Of a DNA stretch of 64,000 nucleotides, positions 8,893 to 17,612 are shown one piece after another (the stretch's first letter is position 1; every line of letters starts with the position of its first letter). The DNA comes from Dyella solisilvae (GTDB taxonomy: Bacteria > Pseudomonadota > Gammaproteobacteria > Xanthomonadales > Rhodanobacteraceae). The DNA is taken from NCBI RefSeq assembly GCF_003351225.1, contig NZ_QQSY01000005.1, forward strand, positions 1-64,000. The letters run 5' to 3'. The position numbers were made by a program, and so were the translations under genes. The notes beneath the pieces were generated by a model. The model was not told the DNA's origin, searched no databases, and worked only from the letters and a program-made list of their open reading frames with translations.

Positions 8893-8916
8893 GTCCGCTT
8901 CCGACCCATGGCGGAC
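8893..8916. repeat. dispersed hairpin repeat
   Basis: GTCCGC TTCCGACCCATG GCGGAC, 27 bases after the glycosidase stop. Both 6-base arms are intact. Confidence 0.75.
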
Positions 8917-8934
8917 ATGGGGCAGGGCGATTAG

Positions 8935-8950
8935 CCCGTGTTATCGCGGG
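8935..8950. repeat. second hairpin family, copy 1
   Basis: CCCGTG TTAT CGCGGG, preceded by GATTAG and followed by TG. A closely similar copy, CCCGTG TTAT CACGGG, lies at 17462-17477 in the context GATCAG...TA. One arm position is a G-T wobble here. Confidence 0.55.
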
Positions 8951-9081
8951 TGCAAGGCCCGCCGCACACACCCTGCAGAATATCTGTCGTGATCAGTTCT
9001 GAGCTCCTTCCGCTGCTGGAAGCACTTGAAAATTCTTGGGGCCGGGCAATTTGCGGAGTCGAAGGCCGTTACGTTCCGCTT

Positions 9082-9837
9082 CTACGCTGGGACGATTAGG
9101 CGGGACAGTAGGTACTCTTGGATCTTGGCGTCAGGATTCACTTGCACGTAGTCCAAATGTTTGTTTGGCGGGCGATCTGCGGCGTATTGCCATGCCAAAA
9201 TGGGGATATCAGTAGCCATCGATGGACTTACATGCGCAGTTGTCCAGTCGACCGGTTCTTCTGGGTTGTCGGTGGTTCTGTATGAAGCCACCATCAGGCC
9301 AGCGCAATAACCGCCTTCATTTCGTATTTTGTTTAGCACAGCGACCGATTCTTTGTTATTGCATCGGTTCAGATAAACGCCCGGAACAAAGCCGATTCGA
9401 CCCTTTGTCACTCTGCTAGCTTCGCTGGATAATGTTTCGGACCAGCCAAGGTAAAAGTCTTCAGACAAATCAGTGCCGGGCTCGACGTCGAGGAAGAATA
9501 GGAGCTCTTTAGCGATCGAGGCGCTAACGGCATGTTCCACATCGACCTCTTGAAAAAAAGCATCCACGTTGCCCTTGGCTAAGCTAGAGCCGAGCGTCCT
9601 GCTTCCGCCAACCGCGTTAGTTTGTCGAGCTAACGGCATCAGAAGGATATTCTCTTTCTGGAACAGGCGTCCTTCGGCATCGCCGGAGTACTGAGGCCCT
9701 CCCACAGAGTTTGGGCCCTTAAAATACCGTCCCCAAAATCTCACTATTCTTGGTAGAGCCGAGCGCTTCGCTGTAGTCAAAATGTCTGGATAGTGGATGC
9801 CTGCGTCGGAATCAACGCCTATCACGCCGATAGCCAT
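9082..9837 (-). CDS. Rv2525c-like glycoside hydrolase-like (DUF1906) protein
   Basis: 251 residues reading leftward; the ATG at 9835-9837 is preceded by GCGAGGGCACCA. It begins MAIGVIGVDSDAGIHYP, followed by RIVRFWGRYFKGPNS. Further on come LLFFLDVEPGTDLSEDFYLGWSE, GRIGFVPGVYLNR and ILAWQYAADRPP. This succession (G-x-D near the start, RY, D-x-E, YLN, W-Q-Y) is the TIM-barrel layout of the Rv2525c/DUF1906 group, related to GH25-type lysozymes. A cell-wall glycan target is known or suspected for relatives; none is shown here. There is no signal peptide, so it is either cytoplasmic or exported by another route. Neighbours are unrelated and far away. Confidence 0.75.
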   Translation of the reverse strand: MAIGVIGVDSDAGIHYPDILTTAKRSALPRIVRFWGRYFKGPNSVGGPQYSGDAEGRLFQKENILLMPLARQTNAVGGSRTLGSSLAKGNVDAFFQEVDVEHAVSASIAKELLFFLDVEPGTDLSEDFYLGWSETLSSEASRVTKGRIGFVPGVYLNRCNNKESVAVLNKIRNEGGYCAGLMVASYRTTDNPEEPVDWTTAHVSPSMATDIPILAWQYAADRPPNKHLDYVQVNPDAKIQEYLLSRLIVPA

Positions 9838-10872
9838 TGGTGCCCTCGCTTTTTTTCACCTGGTTCACTCATAAAATTCAACGAATACCTCTCCTGGGAA
9901 GGGAGCGGTACCGACAGAATACGATCAATGTGCAGTCGACCGTCCCACGCAGCCCGAGAACACCTGCTCCGCTGCAGAGCTACTCTCCTTGGGAGCGGGC
10001 GCCCCTGTAATTGTGGCCTGCAGAGCCGTGTATCGATACGTTCGCCTCTCTTGCTGCTAGGTCCGTACAGCGTGCACCCGCCGATTGCCAGCGAGAACCA
10101 CGGGGCGCTAGTTGAGTTTAAGCCGCCTGTCCGCCAGCGTGCATGGGGAAAAAACCAGCCGGACGGCCAGTAGACGTCTGGTCGCGGCTGGATTAGAGCA
10201 GGGGCTGTGTGAGCCCGCCAGTGGTGCGCAAGCTGAGACAGAGGAATTGCCATCCTTTGCTCCTGAGCGATTCGTCCGTGTTATCAAGCGCCGGCCGAAT
10301 CTCCGCTTCTGACTAATGCTGACAGTCGAGACGCCCCGCAGAGACTGACTACTGTGGGCTGGGGTTTTGGCATGTGATCCGCGCAGAACAAAAGGGTGGG
10401 CCAGACCGACAATCCGAAAACGTTGAATCAAGTGACTTGATTTGCGTGCCGCGATCGCCGATCAAGTGATGCAAGATATAGCTAAAGGATGCTCTCCATT
10501 CGATAGATAGTTGGCAAAGGCGAGAGCACATTCTTCCCGGAGCCACGCTCTACGTAGTTTTGCGCACGTTTGCGACAAGCCCATTTCGCAACTTGATTCC
10601 TCTTTCGTCCAATTACGCGCATCGTCGACGAAAGGAGTCGCTACCCGGGCGGCGGCCACGCGTTGTTTGGTAACGATGCCAACGAATCACTCCCGGCTTT
10701 CGAGCGGGAGTCGCAGCTCCTGTGTCAACCAAATGGCCGATAGATTGAGCAAGGCAGCGCGGGAAACTTGAGAGCCAAGCCGCAGCGAACACGCAAAAGG
10801 TGGCGACTCGTGTTAGGGCAATGCTCACCAAGAGCATGCGGCGACAACACAACTCTCGAGGAGGACAAGCGC
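9838..10872. other. gene-poor spacer of about 1 kb
   Basis: Several overlapping open frames exist on both strands (for example 9822-10253 on the - strand) but none has a ribosome site or a recognisable product. The stretch contains a KOPS-like GGGAAGGG at 9896-9903, a degenerate hairpin repeat near 10301-10325 and a perfect palindrome at 10426-10442. It could hold decayed mobile DNA. Confidence 0.45.
10426..10442. promoter_or_regulatory. perfect 17-bp palindrome, possible operator
   Basis: AATCAAGT G ACTTGATT, exact over 8 bases per arm. A second partial site, GATCAAGTGA, follows about 20 bases later. It lies about 430 bases before the peptidase gene. The symmetry suggests a dimeric repressor site, but no partner regulator is visible. 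Confidence 0.35.
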
Positions 10873-11799
10873 ATGGCAACCATCAAGCTGTCTGAGAACC
10901 TGCAGGTTCGCACATTCCCTAAGCCACCGAAGGGTTTTGACCCACTTAAGAGCGACGAAAAGGAACTTGCTCGCCTTGGGCTTCCCAAACGCCCGTCAGA
11001 TCCGCGACTAGCTGCGCGCTGGGAGAATGTGATGACCCGAGGCACTCGCTTCATCACCCCCCAGTTTCGCGCCATGCCCTATAAGCAACGGCGCCTGCCG
11101 CAACTGGAGCGCGGCAAGCATGATGTCGAGTCGACAGACATCTGGTCAGGCGCTGTGGTTCACGCGCCGGCTGGCGATAGCTTTCAATGGGTCGAAGGCA
11201 CCTGGACCGTCCCTAACGCATACCCCCCGGCGAACGCACAGGATGGTGTTTGGTATTCGGCATCCACGTGGGTTGGGATTGACGGGATAGACGGTTCGGG
11301 AGACGTGTTACAGGCAGGGTGCGACTCGGACGTCATGACGTCGGGTGGCAATATCTCGCGTCAGCTCAACCCATGGTGGGAATGGTATCCGGCGGGATCA
11401 TACTGGATAAGCAATCTACCCATCTCTCCGGGTGATACTGTCAACTGCCTCATATGTGTGTCGGCTGGGTCGACGACCGAGGCTACGATTTTCCTATACA
11501 ACGTCACAAGCAACGTCGCGGCGCACTTCCTGGCTACCGCACCAGCAGGAACCGAGCTCGTTGGAAATTCCGCAGAGTGGGTTGTCGAGCGCCTCGAAAT
11601 CGACACGAACACGCCCGAGCTCGCGCAGTACGGCGAAGTATTTTTTTCAGAAGCAAACGCGGAAACAAAGAAGAAGCAGCTGTTCACTGGCGGATCAGGC
11701 AGCACCATCAACATGACTGACAACGGCTCGGTAATCTCTGAGGGGATCATCGTTAGCTCAACGGTAGTGGAGGTAAAATATACCGGCCCTCTATCCTGA
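10873..11799 (+). CDS. glutamic endopeptidase, G1 (eqolisin) family
   Basis: 308 residues from the ATG at 10873, chosen because GAGGACAAGC precedes it; the frame is open 35 codons further upstream. The first 85 residues are charged and may be a propeptide. The catalytic domain starts at WSGAVVHAP (about 91), with FQWVEGTWTVP, WVGIDGIDGSGDVLQAGCD and GNSAEWVVER. In fungal G1 peptidases (scytalidoglutamic peptidase) the catalytic pair is a Gln in the LQ-x-G motif and a Glu in the AEW motif; here these are Q147 and E235, both present. No signal peptide is visible, which is odd for a family that normally works outside the cell at acid pH. No neighbouring gene explains it; an IS3 remnant lies downstream. 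The family call is strong, location and substrate unknown. Confidence 0.85.
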   Translation: MATIKLSENLQVRTFPKPPKGFDPLKSDEKELARLGLPKRPSDPRLAARWENVMTRGTRFITPQFRAMPYKQRRLPQLERGKHDVESTDIWSGAVVHAPAGDSFQWVEGTWTVPNAYPPANAQDGVWYSASTWVGIDGIDGSGDVLQAGCDSDVMTSGGNISRQLNPWWEWYPAGSYWISNLPISPGDTVNCLICVSAGSTTEATIFLYNVTSNVAAHFLATAPAGTELVGNSAEWVVERLEIDTNTPELAQYGEVFFSEANAETKKKQLFTGGSGSTINMTDNGSVISEGIIVSSTVVEVKYTGPLS

Positions 11800-11881
11800 A
11801 GTAGCCGTTGTCGTCTTCCCGTAATTCCACTCCATGCATAACTGGATGTCTCCGGGCAAACCAGCCCCGTAGAGACCCACC

Positions 11882-12139
11882 ATGCGCAACAGCAAGTTCG
11901 CCGAGAGCCAGATCGTCGCGACGCTTAAGCAGGTCGAAGGCGGTCGGCAGGTCAAGGATGTGTGCCGAGAACCTGGCATTTCCGAGTCCACGTACTACGC
12001 GTGGAAGTCCAAGTACGGAGGCATGGAAGCCTTGGATGTGCAGCGTCTGCGGGACATCGAGGTTGAGCGTGCCAGGCTGAAGCGGATGTATGCCGAGTTG
12101 GCGATGGAAAGCCACGCTCTGAAAAATCCTTTCGCGTGA
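11882..12139 (+). pseudogene. IS3-family transposase OrfA, truncated remnant
   Basis: 85 residues beginning MRNSKFAESQIVATLKQVEG, the helix-turn-helix N-terminus of IS3-group OrfA, continuing through VKDVCREPGISESTYYAWKSKYGGM and the leucine-zipper-like RLKRMYAELAMESHALK. Normal OrfA would run on for a few residues with a programmed frameshift into OrfB. Here the frame ends abruptly (NPFA) and no OrfB with a DDE domain follows, so the element is dead. An IS boundary is not obvious on either side. It marks past insertion in this low-gene stretch. Confidence 0.8.
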
Positions 12140-12593
12140 AGCTGTAGAGCCGGCACATATGAGGTTGTCAGAAAATTGGATCAAACCGCGCTTCCGGTGA
12201 AGCAGCAGACAGCGCGACGCGGCGCGCCTCCAATATCCCTACAACTTTAGGTAAGTAGATGCGCCTAAAAAGTGCCGCCTAGGCTTAGGCAATGCCATCC
12301 ACTCGATTGTTGCAATCCAACGGAGATGTCAATCAAAGATCCAACAATCGAGCCCTCCAGTCGACCCCGGCCGGTCGCGTAGAAGCTACGCAACGACTGG
12401 CTGGCTTGACCAAAGCTCGTCAACAAGCAACGGCGGTCAAGGCAAATGCGTTGCGCTGGACCAACCTCCACCACCACAGCAAGCCAAGCGATCTCACTTA
12501 AAGAGAACGGCGCCAGGAGGCAAGTCGCAACGAAACCTAGACGATGACGAAAGGATATTCAGTCGATTCCTGAACTATCAACAATTGGTCTAC
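12140..12593. other. spacer without supported gene
   Basis: Contains a possible 69-codon frame at 12292-12501 (+) without a ribosome site, which I do not accept. Nothing else recognised. Confidence 0.4.
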
Positions 12594-12603
12594 GGGGGGG
12601 GGG
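12594..12603 (+). promoter_or_regulatory. ten-G tract at the start of the lipoprotein gene
   Basis: A run of ten G residues ends two bases before the ATG at 12606 and must act as, or disturb, the ribosome site. Such runs change length by slipped-strand mispairing. Confidence 0.5.
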
Positions 12604-12605
12604 CT

Positions 12606-13712
12606 ATGTGGATTCGTACTTCAGCTATGACTGCTTGCACGCTTGGTCTAGCCTTGCTCACTGCAAGTTGCACTGCGATCGACTCCAGCGTTGTCATGCC
12701 GCCGCCCATCCAGCTGGTAGATGCCTGCGTTGGAGGCAGTGGCGGCGGGTCGATGCCACTGATCAATCCAATGCGTTCCACTGGAACTAACGAATACGTG
12801 CCGCTCGCGAGTGCTGAAGATCTAAAGAAGCGAATCGCGTATGTGCAACAATCCCTACCGCCGAGCCTGAAAGATGACAAGGTCGTTCCTGCAATAGGAG
12901 CCATTATTGCGCGGGCGATCCTCCAGGGTAATGCCGCCGGCCTGAGGGCGGCGAACTTCAAGGTTGACGGTGAGGGCGAAATTGCCAAGCTTGACGTGCC
13001 ATCCAAGCTTACGCATGGTCAATTGAAAGCTTTTGTCCAGACGCTTCTATCAGATAAATCGGCTGCCACTATTCGAGTCAACTCTAAGAATCGCCGTGAC
13101 CCAAGGATCCTTCAGGGAGGCTCTCAAGCGGAAGTAACACTTTGGGACTATCTAAGTGTTTACTACGAAGGCAAATACCGGGACATCTATGGGACCGATC
13201 TTGCGATACCGTCGATCTCCACGACGATCTCGGACGAGGAAATTGCAGCAGTCCTGTCTGTGGTGCTCGACTACATCATCGACTCTATGAATGTAATGCC
13301 GATTTTGACTTCCGATGACACGCCCTCCGACGGGAAGACCACATTCTACATAGGCAACAACACGAAAGAGCCGACGCGACTACTGCTTGACCCTAAGAGC
13401 AAAGTCGTCATTCCTGCCCATTCAGACAAGTGTGAGTGGAGCGGTGACAATGCCGATCTTCTTCGCATCTTTTCCAACGCATCCGGTGATAAAGCCGCGA
13501 CGGTGAGTTCTCTGGTCTCTCAATCAATGGGAGGGTTCTCGATTGGGCTTGGCTTTCTCGGAAAGATATCAATAGGAGACAACAAGGCGCTATCTACCGT
13601 TGTGAAAACTGCAGCGTCTCAGGTTGCGAATCGAGCTGCATTGACGTCTCTGTACTGGGCGGTTGAAAGCCGACATCGAGCAGTGGAACTTCAGGCTCGG
13701 CACCCTCAGTGA
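12606..13712 (+). CDS. putative lipoprotein, unknown family
   Basis: 368 residues from the ATG at 12606. The N-terminus MWIRTSAMTACTLGLALLTASC has the lipobox L-T-A-S-C, so Cys22 should be lipidated and the protein anchored in a membrane facing the periplasm. The mature part is soluble with no enzyme motif I can name. A glycine/serine stretch follows the anchor (VGGSGGGS). Later come a helical segment, a beta-rich stretch (TTFYIGNNTKEPTRLLLDPKSKVVIPAH) and a late hydrophobic stretch SMGGFSIGLGFLGKISIG. The preceding ten-G tract is unusual. An upstream TTG in frame at 12585 would read through the G tract, and length changes there would break the frame only for that start. Confidence 0.7.
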   Translation: MWIRTSAMTACTLGLALLTASCTAIDSSVVMPPPIQLVDACVGGSGGGSMPLINPMRSTGTNEYVPLASAEDLKKRIAYVQQSLPPSLKDDKVVPAIGAIIARAILQGNAAGLRAANFKVDGEGEIAKLDVPSKLTHGQLKAFVQTLLSDKSAATIRVNSKNRRDPRILQGGSQAEVTLWDYLSVYYEGKYRDIYGTDLAIPSISTTISDEEIAAVLSVVLDYIIDSMNVMPILTSDDTPSDGKTTFYIGNNTKEPTRLLLDPKSKVVIPAHSDKCEWSGDNADLLRIFSNASGDKAATVSSLVSQSMGGFSIGLGFLGKISIGDNKALSTVVKTAASQVANRAALTSLYWAVESRHRAVELQARHPQ

Positions 13713-14499
13713 TTTTCTACGGAGCATGCCGTTTTTTAGTGGCTTACGAGGATTTTTGTGAAGTCCACGGGCAATCCATTCAGGGGTCGACCCAAAGGGG
13801 CGAATTCAGGGCTCAAGCCGAGTGGGCGATATTTCGATCGTCACGTTAGCCATGCAATGCATGGACACCACCATTCGGTAGATCTGTACACGGGATTTCA
13901 ATGCGCTTCACATCAACCAGGGATGCCCGGGTTCTTCGTCGAGCGTCCAGGCACAACTCAAGCCGGCTACTTCGTCAAGCCGGCGATGTGCAACGTCACC
14001 ATGCACCCATGCAGTTAGCTGGTGTTATCGTGACCCGGTACTGACCATGTTTGTCGCCTGGCCTGCAACAATCTCTAGGCACGTCGAATGGACATGGCGC
14101 TGCGTCGCCCTGTAAGACTCAACAATCCCTAGCCGCTTTCCATGGATGATGCCGACCCAATGCTTCCGTTCGCGACCGCCAGCCTTTGTTGCGCAAGGCT
14201 CGGCGGGCTTCGCGCTTCGAATCTACAGCTTGTTCCTTCGCACAGTTGTATCGCGCGCGCACCGAGCATCCATTGGGCTGCTCACGACTGGGCGAGCCGG
14301 CCCGGGGACGAGCCAGGTGAAGCTGATTTACGCCGTACGGCCGATAGTCACGTCGCACAACTGGCGCTAGCTTGCAAAATCCTTGGCTGGCACCCGAAGG
14401 TTGAGAGCAGGTTGCTTCATACCTCATGCAGCGCTCTCTTCAGGCTCAATCAGGCCCAGGAGTTTTGGCGCATTCAATGACCTGGCGACGGAGACGTGT
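13713..14499. other. spacer of about 790 bases, no supported gene
   Basis: An 86-codon frame from a GTG at 13758 (+) has protein-like composition (four Cys, several His) but only a weak ribosome site. Frames near 14119-14480 on both strands overlap each other and look like chance frames. I leave all of them uncalled. Confidence 0.4.
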
Positions 14500-14964
14500 A
14501 TGGCACCCGAAGTATTAGCAGCCTACATTGGCTCCGTTGGTACGCTCGGCGGTGCCATACTCGGCGGCCTGGCGGGGCGATCGGATTTTTTGGCGCGCCT
14601 AACAGCGACATCAGGCATTCCGTCGCTTGAGGGGTCCACCTGGGAGTCGCAGTGGAGACCCGATGGTGGAACTCAAGAGAAAGCCCGAATCGATTTCACT
14701 CGTCAACGCAGGGGGCGAGTCTATGGCAAGCTGACCATGGATGGGGTGAAACAAATTGTGTGGGATGTAGAAGGAATATTTGATGGGCAATTCCTTCGTC
14801 TTTTTTGGCACCCGAACATAAAGTCAGCTAATAAGATGGCTACCGACATTGGCGTCTACTTCTACCAAAGGCAAGGCGACGGCACGTTTGTCGGTTGGAG
14901 TGTTGGCTACGAATTTGAGGACGGAAAAGTACACTGTGATCAGGATACTCTCCGGCAAGTGTAG
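14500..14964 (+). CDS. hypothetical protein with N-terminal membrane segment
   Basis: 154 residues from the ATG at 14500 (GGAG eight bases upstream). Residues 3-27 form a hydrophobic, glycine-rich segment (VLAAYIGSVGTLGGAILGGLAG), likely a membrane anchor without a cleavage site. The rest is soluble, with GSTWESQWRPDGGTQEKARIDFTRQRRGRVYGKLTMDG and a repeated W/F-rich beta pattern (WDVEGIFDGQFLRLFWHP, GVYFYQRQGDGTFVGWSVGYEF), resembling a small lipocalin-like or beta-barrel domain. This layout of short anchor plus beta-domain is seen in effector proteins of some defence systems, but no partner gene is adjacent. Unrecognised. Confidence 0.65.
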   Translation: MAPEVLAAYIGSVGTLGGAILGGLAGRSDFLARLTATSGIPSLEGSTWESQWRPDGGTQEKARIDFTRQRRGRVYGKLTMDGVKQIVWDVEGIFDGQFLRLFWHPNIKSANKMATDIGVYFYQRQGDGTFVGWSVGYEFEDGKVHCDQDTLRQV

Positions 14965-15259
14965 TCCCATTCAGAAAATGGCTGCGTCCCTACGTCCGCG
15001 TGGCATTGCCCGTGTCAAGTGCGTGACCTATGCGAAGCCGGCGAGTTTATGGCGCAGGGCGGGCCGCCAACCATCAATGAGCCAAGCTGGAGCGACGGCG
15101 GCGTCCGCATGCCGTACATCCGCAAGCTCACTGGGCGCAGCCGGTGCGTGATCCACGAGAGTGGCAGGAAGCACGGCCTCCGCAATGGCGGAAGCCCGGA
15201 GCTCTTCAATTGGGCGCATTCGAAGAGCGGCTTTCACTACCGTATGAGCGCCAGCGTTT
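14965..15259. other. spacer without supported gene
   Basis: Overlapping frames on both strands (15019-15282 + and 15028-15324 -) lack ribosome sites; neither is accepted. Confidence 0.35.
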
Positions 15260-16579
15260 CTAGTGAATACCAGGCGGCGTAGTGATTGTTGTGCATCTCG
15301 CAAACGGTGCAGACCCGGCCCCACAGTCGGGATGACTTGTGCTTGCGGGTGGATCAGAACTCAAATTTTTAGGGGTCACCTTGAAAGTAGCCCCCGGGGA
15401 TGGCCCCCGATCATTGTAGGCCACGACTCGATAGCTGCCACTTGTTGCGGTTGGTTGAGAGTTACTCACCAGGGGATCTTCAAACAGCGGCAACGCCGCT
15501 CGCGGAGGCGGGAGGTCCCAGCTGTTGCTTAGACCGTTGTCTACCACCTGCCATGACCCTCCACTGAGCCTCTCTAGCCTCATGCGACTTGTTGCATCGT
15601 ACGTGACAGCACCGCTAGGTGCGATCGAATAGCAAACCACCTCAACGCCGCCTGATCTCGTGGCGCTACCTGAGCAATTGACGGGCGCGGGCGGGGCCAC
15701 GCTATTCCGGATAAGGCTATAGACGAGGTTGCCGCCCGGCACTAGAGCGGCATTAAGCATAAACATCGCGTCCGCGTTAGGATCGGCTGCAATATCCGGT
15801 GCGATTCCCTTGGTGCGAATCATCTGTTGGGCTTGGATGGCCGTCGCATTGAGCGCCGAATTCTGTGCCGCCACGACAGACGCGACGATTGCCGATCCGT
15901 CGTACTCCTGTTTCTGAATGGAGTCGAGCACAGGGCCACTTGCAGAACTGGCGAAGTCTGCCTGCAGGTTAAGCGCGGCCGCTTTCAAGTTAGAAAGGGT
16001 GGCTGTTGCGCTCTGAACTGTGGCCGGTGGCACTTTGGTCGAACTCGCGCCTGTGAAGATGTCTGCGTAAGCAATGACGGAGTCGCACTCGAAATCGCCC
16101 GTAATGTTGAAGGTGGCAGTGCCAATGTTCTGCACAGCGTAATCCAACGTGATTGCCACCCCATGAGCAATAACCTTCAGTCCGAACTGGTTGGGCCCGA
16201 GCGACCTAATGCGCGTCTCGAGGCTGGCTGGGAGTTTGCAGTTGTCCCACTTCACCTTGGATAGCTTTAGCTTGGCAGTGATTACATTCTGGATCTCGCT
16301 GCATAAGCCATCCTGAACATCGCTTGCGGAGACACTCAATGGCGGAAATCCCCCTGGGGTAGACAGCGGTAAGGGGTTGCCATTTACCCGCGCCACCGCA
16401 ATGCCGGGCCAATTAGTCACGAAGCCCTGGCTGTCAGTGGTTTGGCCGTCGGCGACTTCAGCCGAAAGCCCGCAGACTGCTAATACATAAGCCGCAATGC
16501 AAAGTCGAACGCGAGGCGCGCGCAGGCAACTCGATACCAAATGGCTGGAGGAAATAGCCTGACAAAGACTTGGTTGCAT
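15260..16579 (-). CDS. large secreted hypothetical protein
   Basis: 439 residues reading leftward. The ATG at 16577-16579 is preceded by GAGGGGTCTGCG. A long signal region ends at about ADGQ (residues 42-45). The mature protein has paired cysteines (LCSEIQNV, WDNCKLP), a stretch of alternating small residues with helices (about 190-290) and a C-terminal part with a fibronectin-like flavour (SGSYRVVAYNDRGPSPGATFKVT), followed by a low-complexity, Pro/Ser/Thr/Cys-rich tail. No catalytic motif. Probably an exported or surface protein. It lies about 130 bases downstream of the gene at 16709-17161 on the same strand. Confidence 0.7.
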   Translation of the reverse strand: MQPSLCQAISSSHLVSSCLRAPRVRLCIAAYVLAVCGLSAEVADGQTTDSQGFVTNWPGIAVARVNGNPLPLSTPGGFPPLSVSASDVQDGLCSEIQNVITAKLKLSKVKWDNCKLPASLETRIRSLGPNQFGLKVIAHGVAITLDYAVQNIGTATFNITGDFECDSVIAYADIFTGASSTKVPPATVQSATATLSNLKAAALNLQADFASSASGPVLDSIQKQEYDGSAIVASVVAAQNSALNATAIQAQQMIRTKGIAPDIAADPNADAMFMLNAALVPGGNLVYSLIRNSVAPPAPVNCSGSATRSGGVEVVCYSIAPSGAVTYDATSRMRLERLSGGSWQVVDNGLSNSWDLPPPRAALPLFEDPLVSNSQPTATSGSYRVVAYNDRGPSPGATFKVTPKNLSSDPPASTSHPDCGAGSAPFARCTTITTPPGIH

Positions 16580-16708
16580 CGCAGACCCCTCAGAGGCCTC
16601 TGACTATCGGGGCCCCGCAAAGCAATCAGGTACCAAGAGGCGTTCAGGTGCCGTCGGAATGGTGGCCCCTGTCAAAGAGACATAGTGCGCACCACCAAAG
16701 TGAGCATT

Positions 16709-17161
16709 TCAATGCATCCTCTTCGCGACACGAGCGATGACGCGACCAGGATCCGTCCCAATGAAGCGAACCTCGTCTCCATTACCGATCACCACCCCCT
16801 CCTGCTGAAGATGTTCGCCGAGACTATCTTGGATGGCTAGGCGCATAGTGCAATCGGGGTTAACAACGTAATCGCCGACAAATGTTGTTCGGAGAATTTT
16901 TCCGTTGAAACTGAAAACAAGGGATCCAGTCAGTTTCCCTCGCCCATCGAGGGTCGTGGTTCCGACATCAACTTCGAGACCTGGTTGGGGCGGGCTGCCG
17001 ACAAACACGGTCCCTTGTCCGTAAATGGCGTATGGTCCTTTGACTGTCGCCATTGAGCAGCCGGCGTTTTGGGCGTTCGCGGTATCGGATAGCGCTGGCC
17101 CGGCGCTTGTGAGCAGCATTCCGATTCCGATAACACCAATGACAGTGGGAAAAGCAGTCAT
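16709..17161 (-). CDS. small secreted beta-rich hypothetical protein
   Basis: 150 residues reading leftward; the ATG at 17159-17161 has GAGGAGGAAACC upstream, one of the best ribosome sites in this region. The signal peptide ends near LSDTANA. The mature form begins CSMATVKGPYAIYGQGTVF, then TTLDGRGKLTGSL, FVGDYVVNPDCTMRLAIQD and a final GDEVRFIGTDPGRVIARV. The two cysteines and this G.Y...G....G..DG.G...G....G.Y.V..DCT pattern recur in a family of small secreted proteins of unknown function in proteobacteria and acidobacteria. A beta-barrel fold is likely. Confidence 0.75.
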   Translation of the reverse strand: MTAFPTVIGVIGIGMLLTSAGPALSDTANAQNAGCSMATVKGPYAIYGQGTVFVGSPPQPGLEVDVGTTTLDGRGKLTGSLVFSFNGKILRTTFVGDYVVNPDCTMRLAIQDSLGEHLQQEGVVIGNGDEVRFIGTDPGRVIARVAKRMH

Positions 17162-17612
17162 GGTTTCCTCCTCGGCAATTCCGTAACGAAGAGCGGGAGT
17201 CGCGACTTCGGGAACCTACGCTCATCGCCACCCCGAGCAATCCAACTCGTTTCGTATGGCTATAGGTCTACGTAAGTTCACGTATGTTCTCCACAAACCC
17301 CAGTCGAGGTCGAGAAGACTTGGCCTACGGCATCAACGGTCGCACCATGGTGGACCGATTCCGCGAGGCCCTGCTCAGCGCGGCGTGGGAGAACGGTCCG
17401 ATTCCGCCAGGGAGCCAAGAGCCCCACGAGCATCGACGGCACCAGGCAGGGTGTTGATCAGCCCGTGTTATCACGGGTAGAGCCCGAGCAGCATTTTGCA
17501 TGTATGCCCGCAATCCGAAGTCCTTCAAGTTATTCCCGGGTTCGATCACCCCCTTCGGAACTTGCGTCTGGCTGCCGTATGATGAAGCGGATGAAGCGTT
17601 GGTTTAGGGCGC
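17162..17612. other. spacer ahead of the retron
   Basis: No supported gene. It holds the hairpin at 17462-17477 and presumably the promoter of the retron effector; I could not pick a convincing -35/-10 pair. Confidence 0.4.
17462..17477. repeat. second hairpin family, copy 2
   Basis: CCCGTG TTAT CACGGG, a perfect 6-bp stem with a 4-base loop. The surrounding GATCAG and TAGAGCCCG resemble the copy at 8935-8950. Confidence 0.55.

Noticed and set aside
9822-10253. 143-codon - strand frame in the 9.8-10.9 kb gap
   Set aside because: No ribosome site, Trp/Arg/Pro-rich chance composition; may hide old mobile DNA but no motif.
11753-12184. 143-codon frame opposite the IS3 OrfA remnant
   Set aside because: Antisense of a transposase; often misannotated but no ribosome site or own motif.
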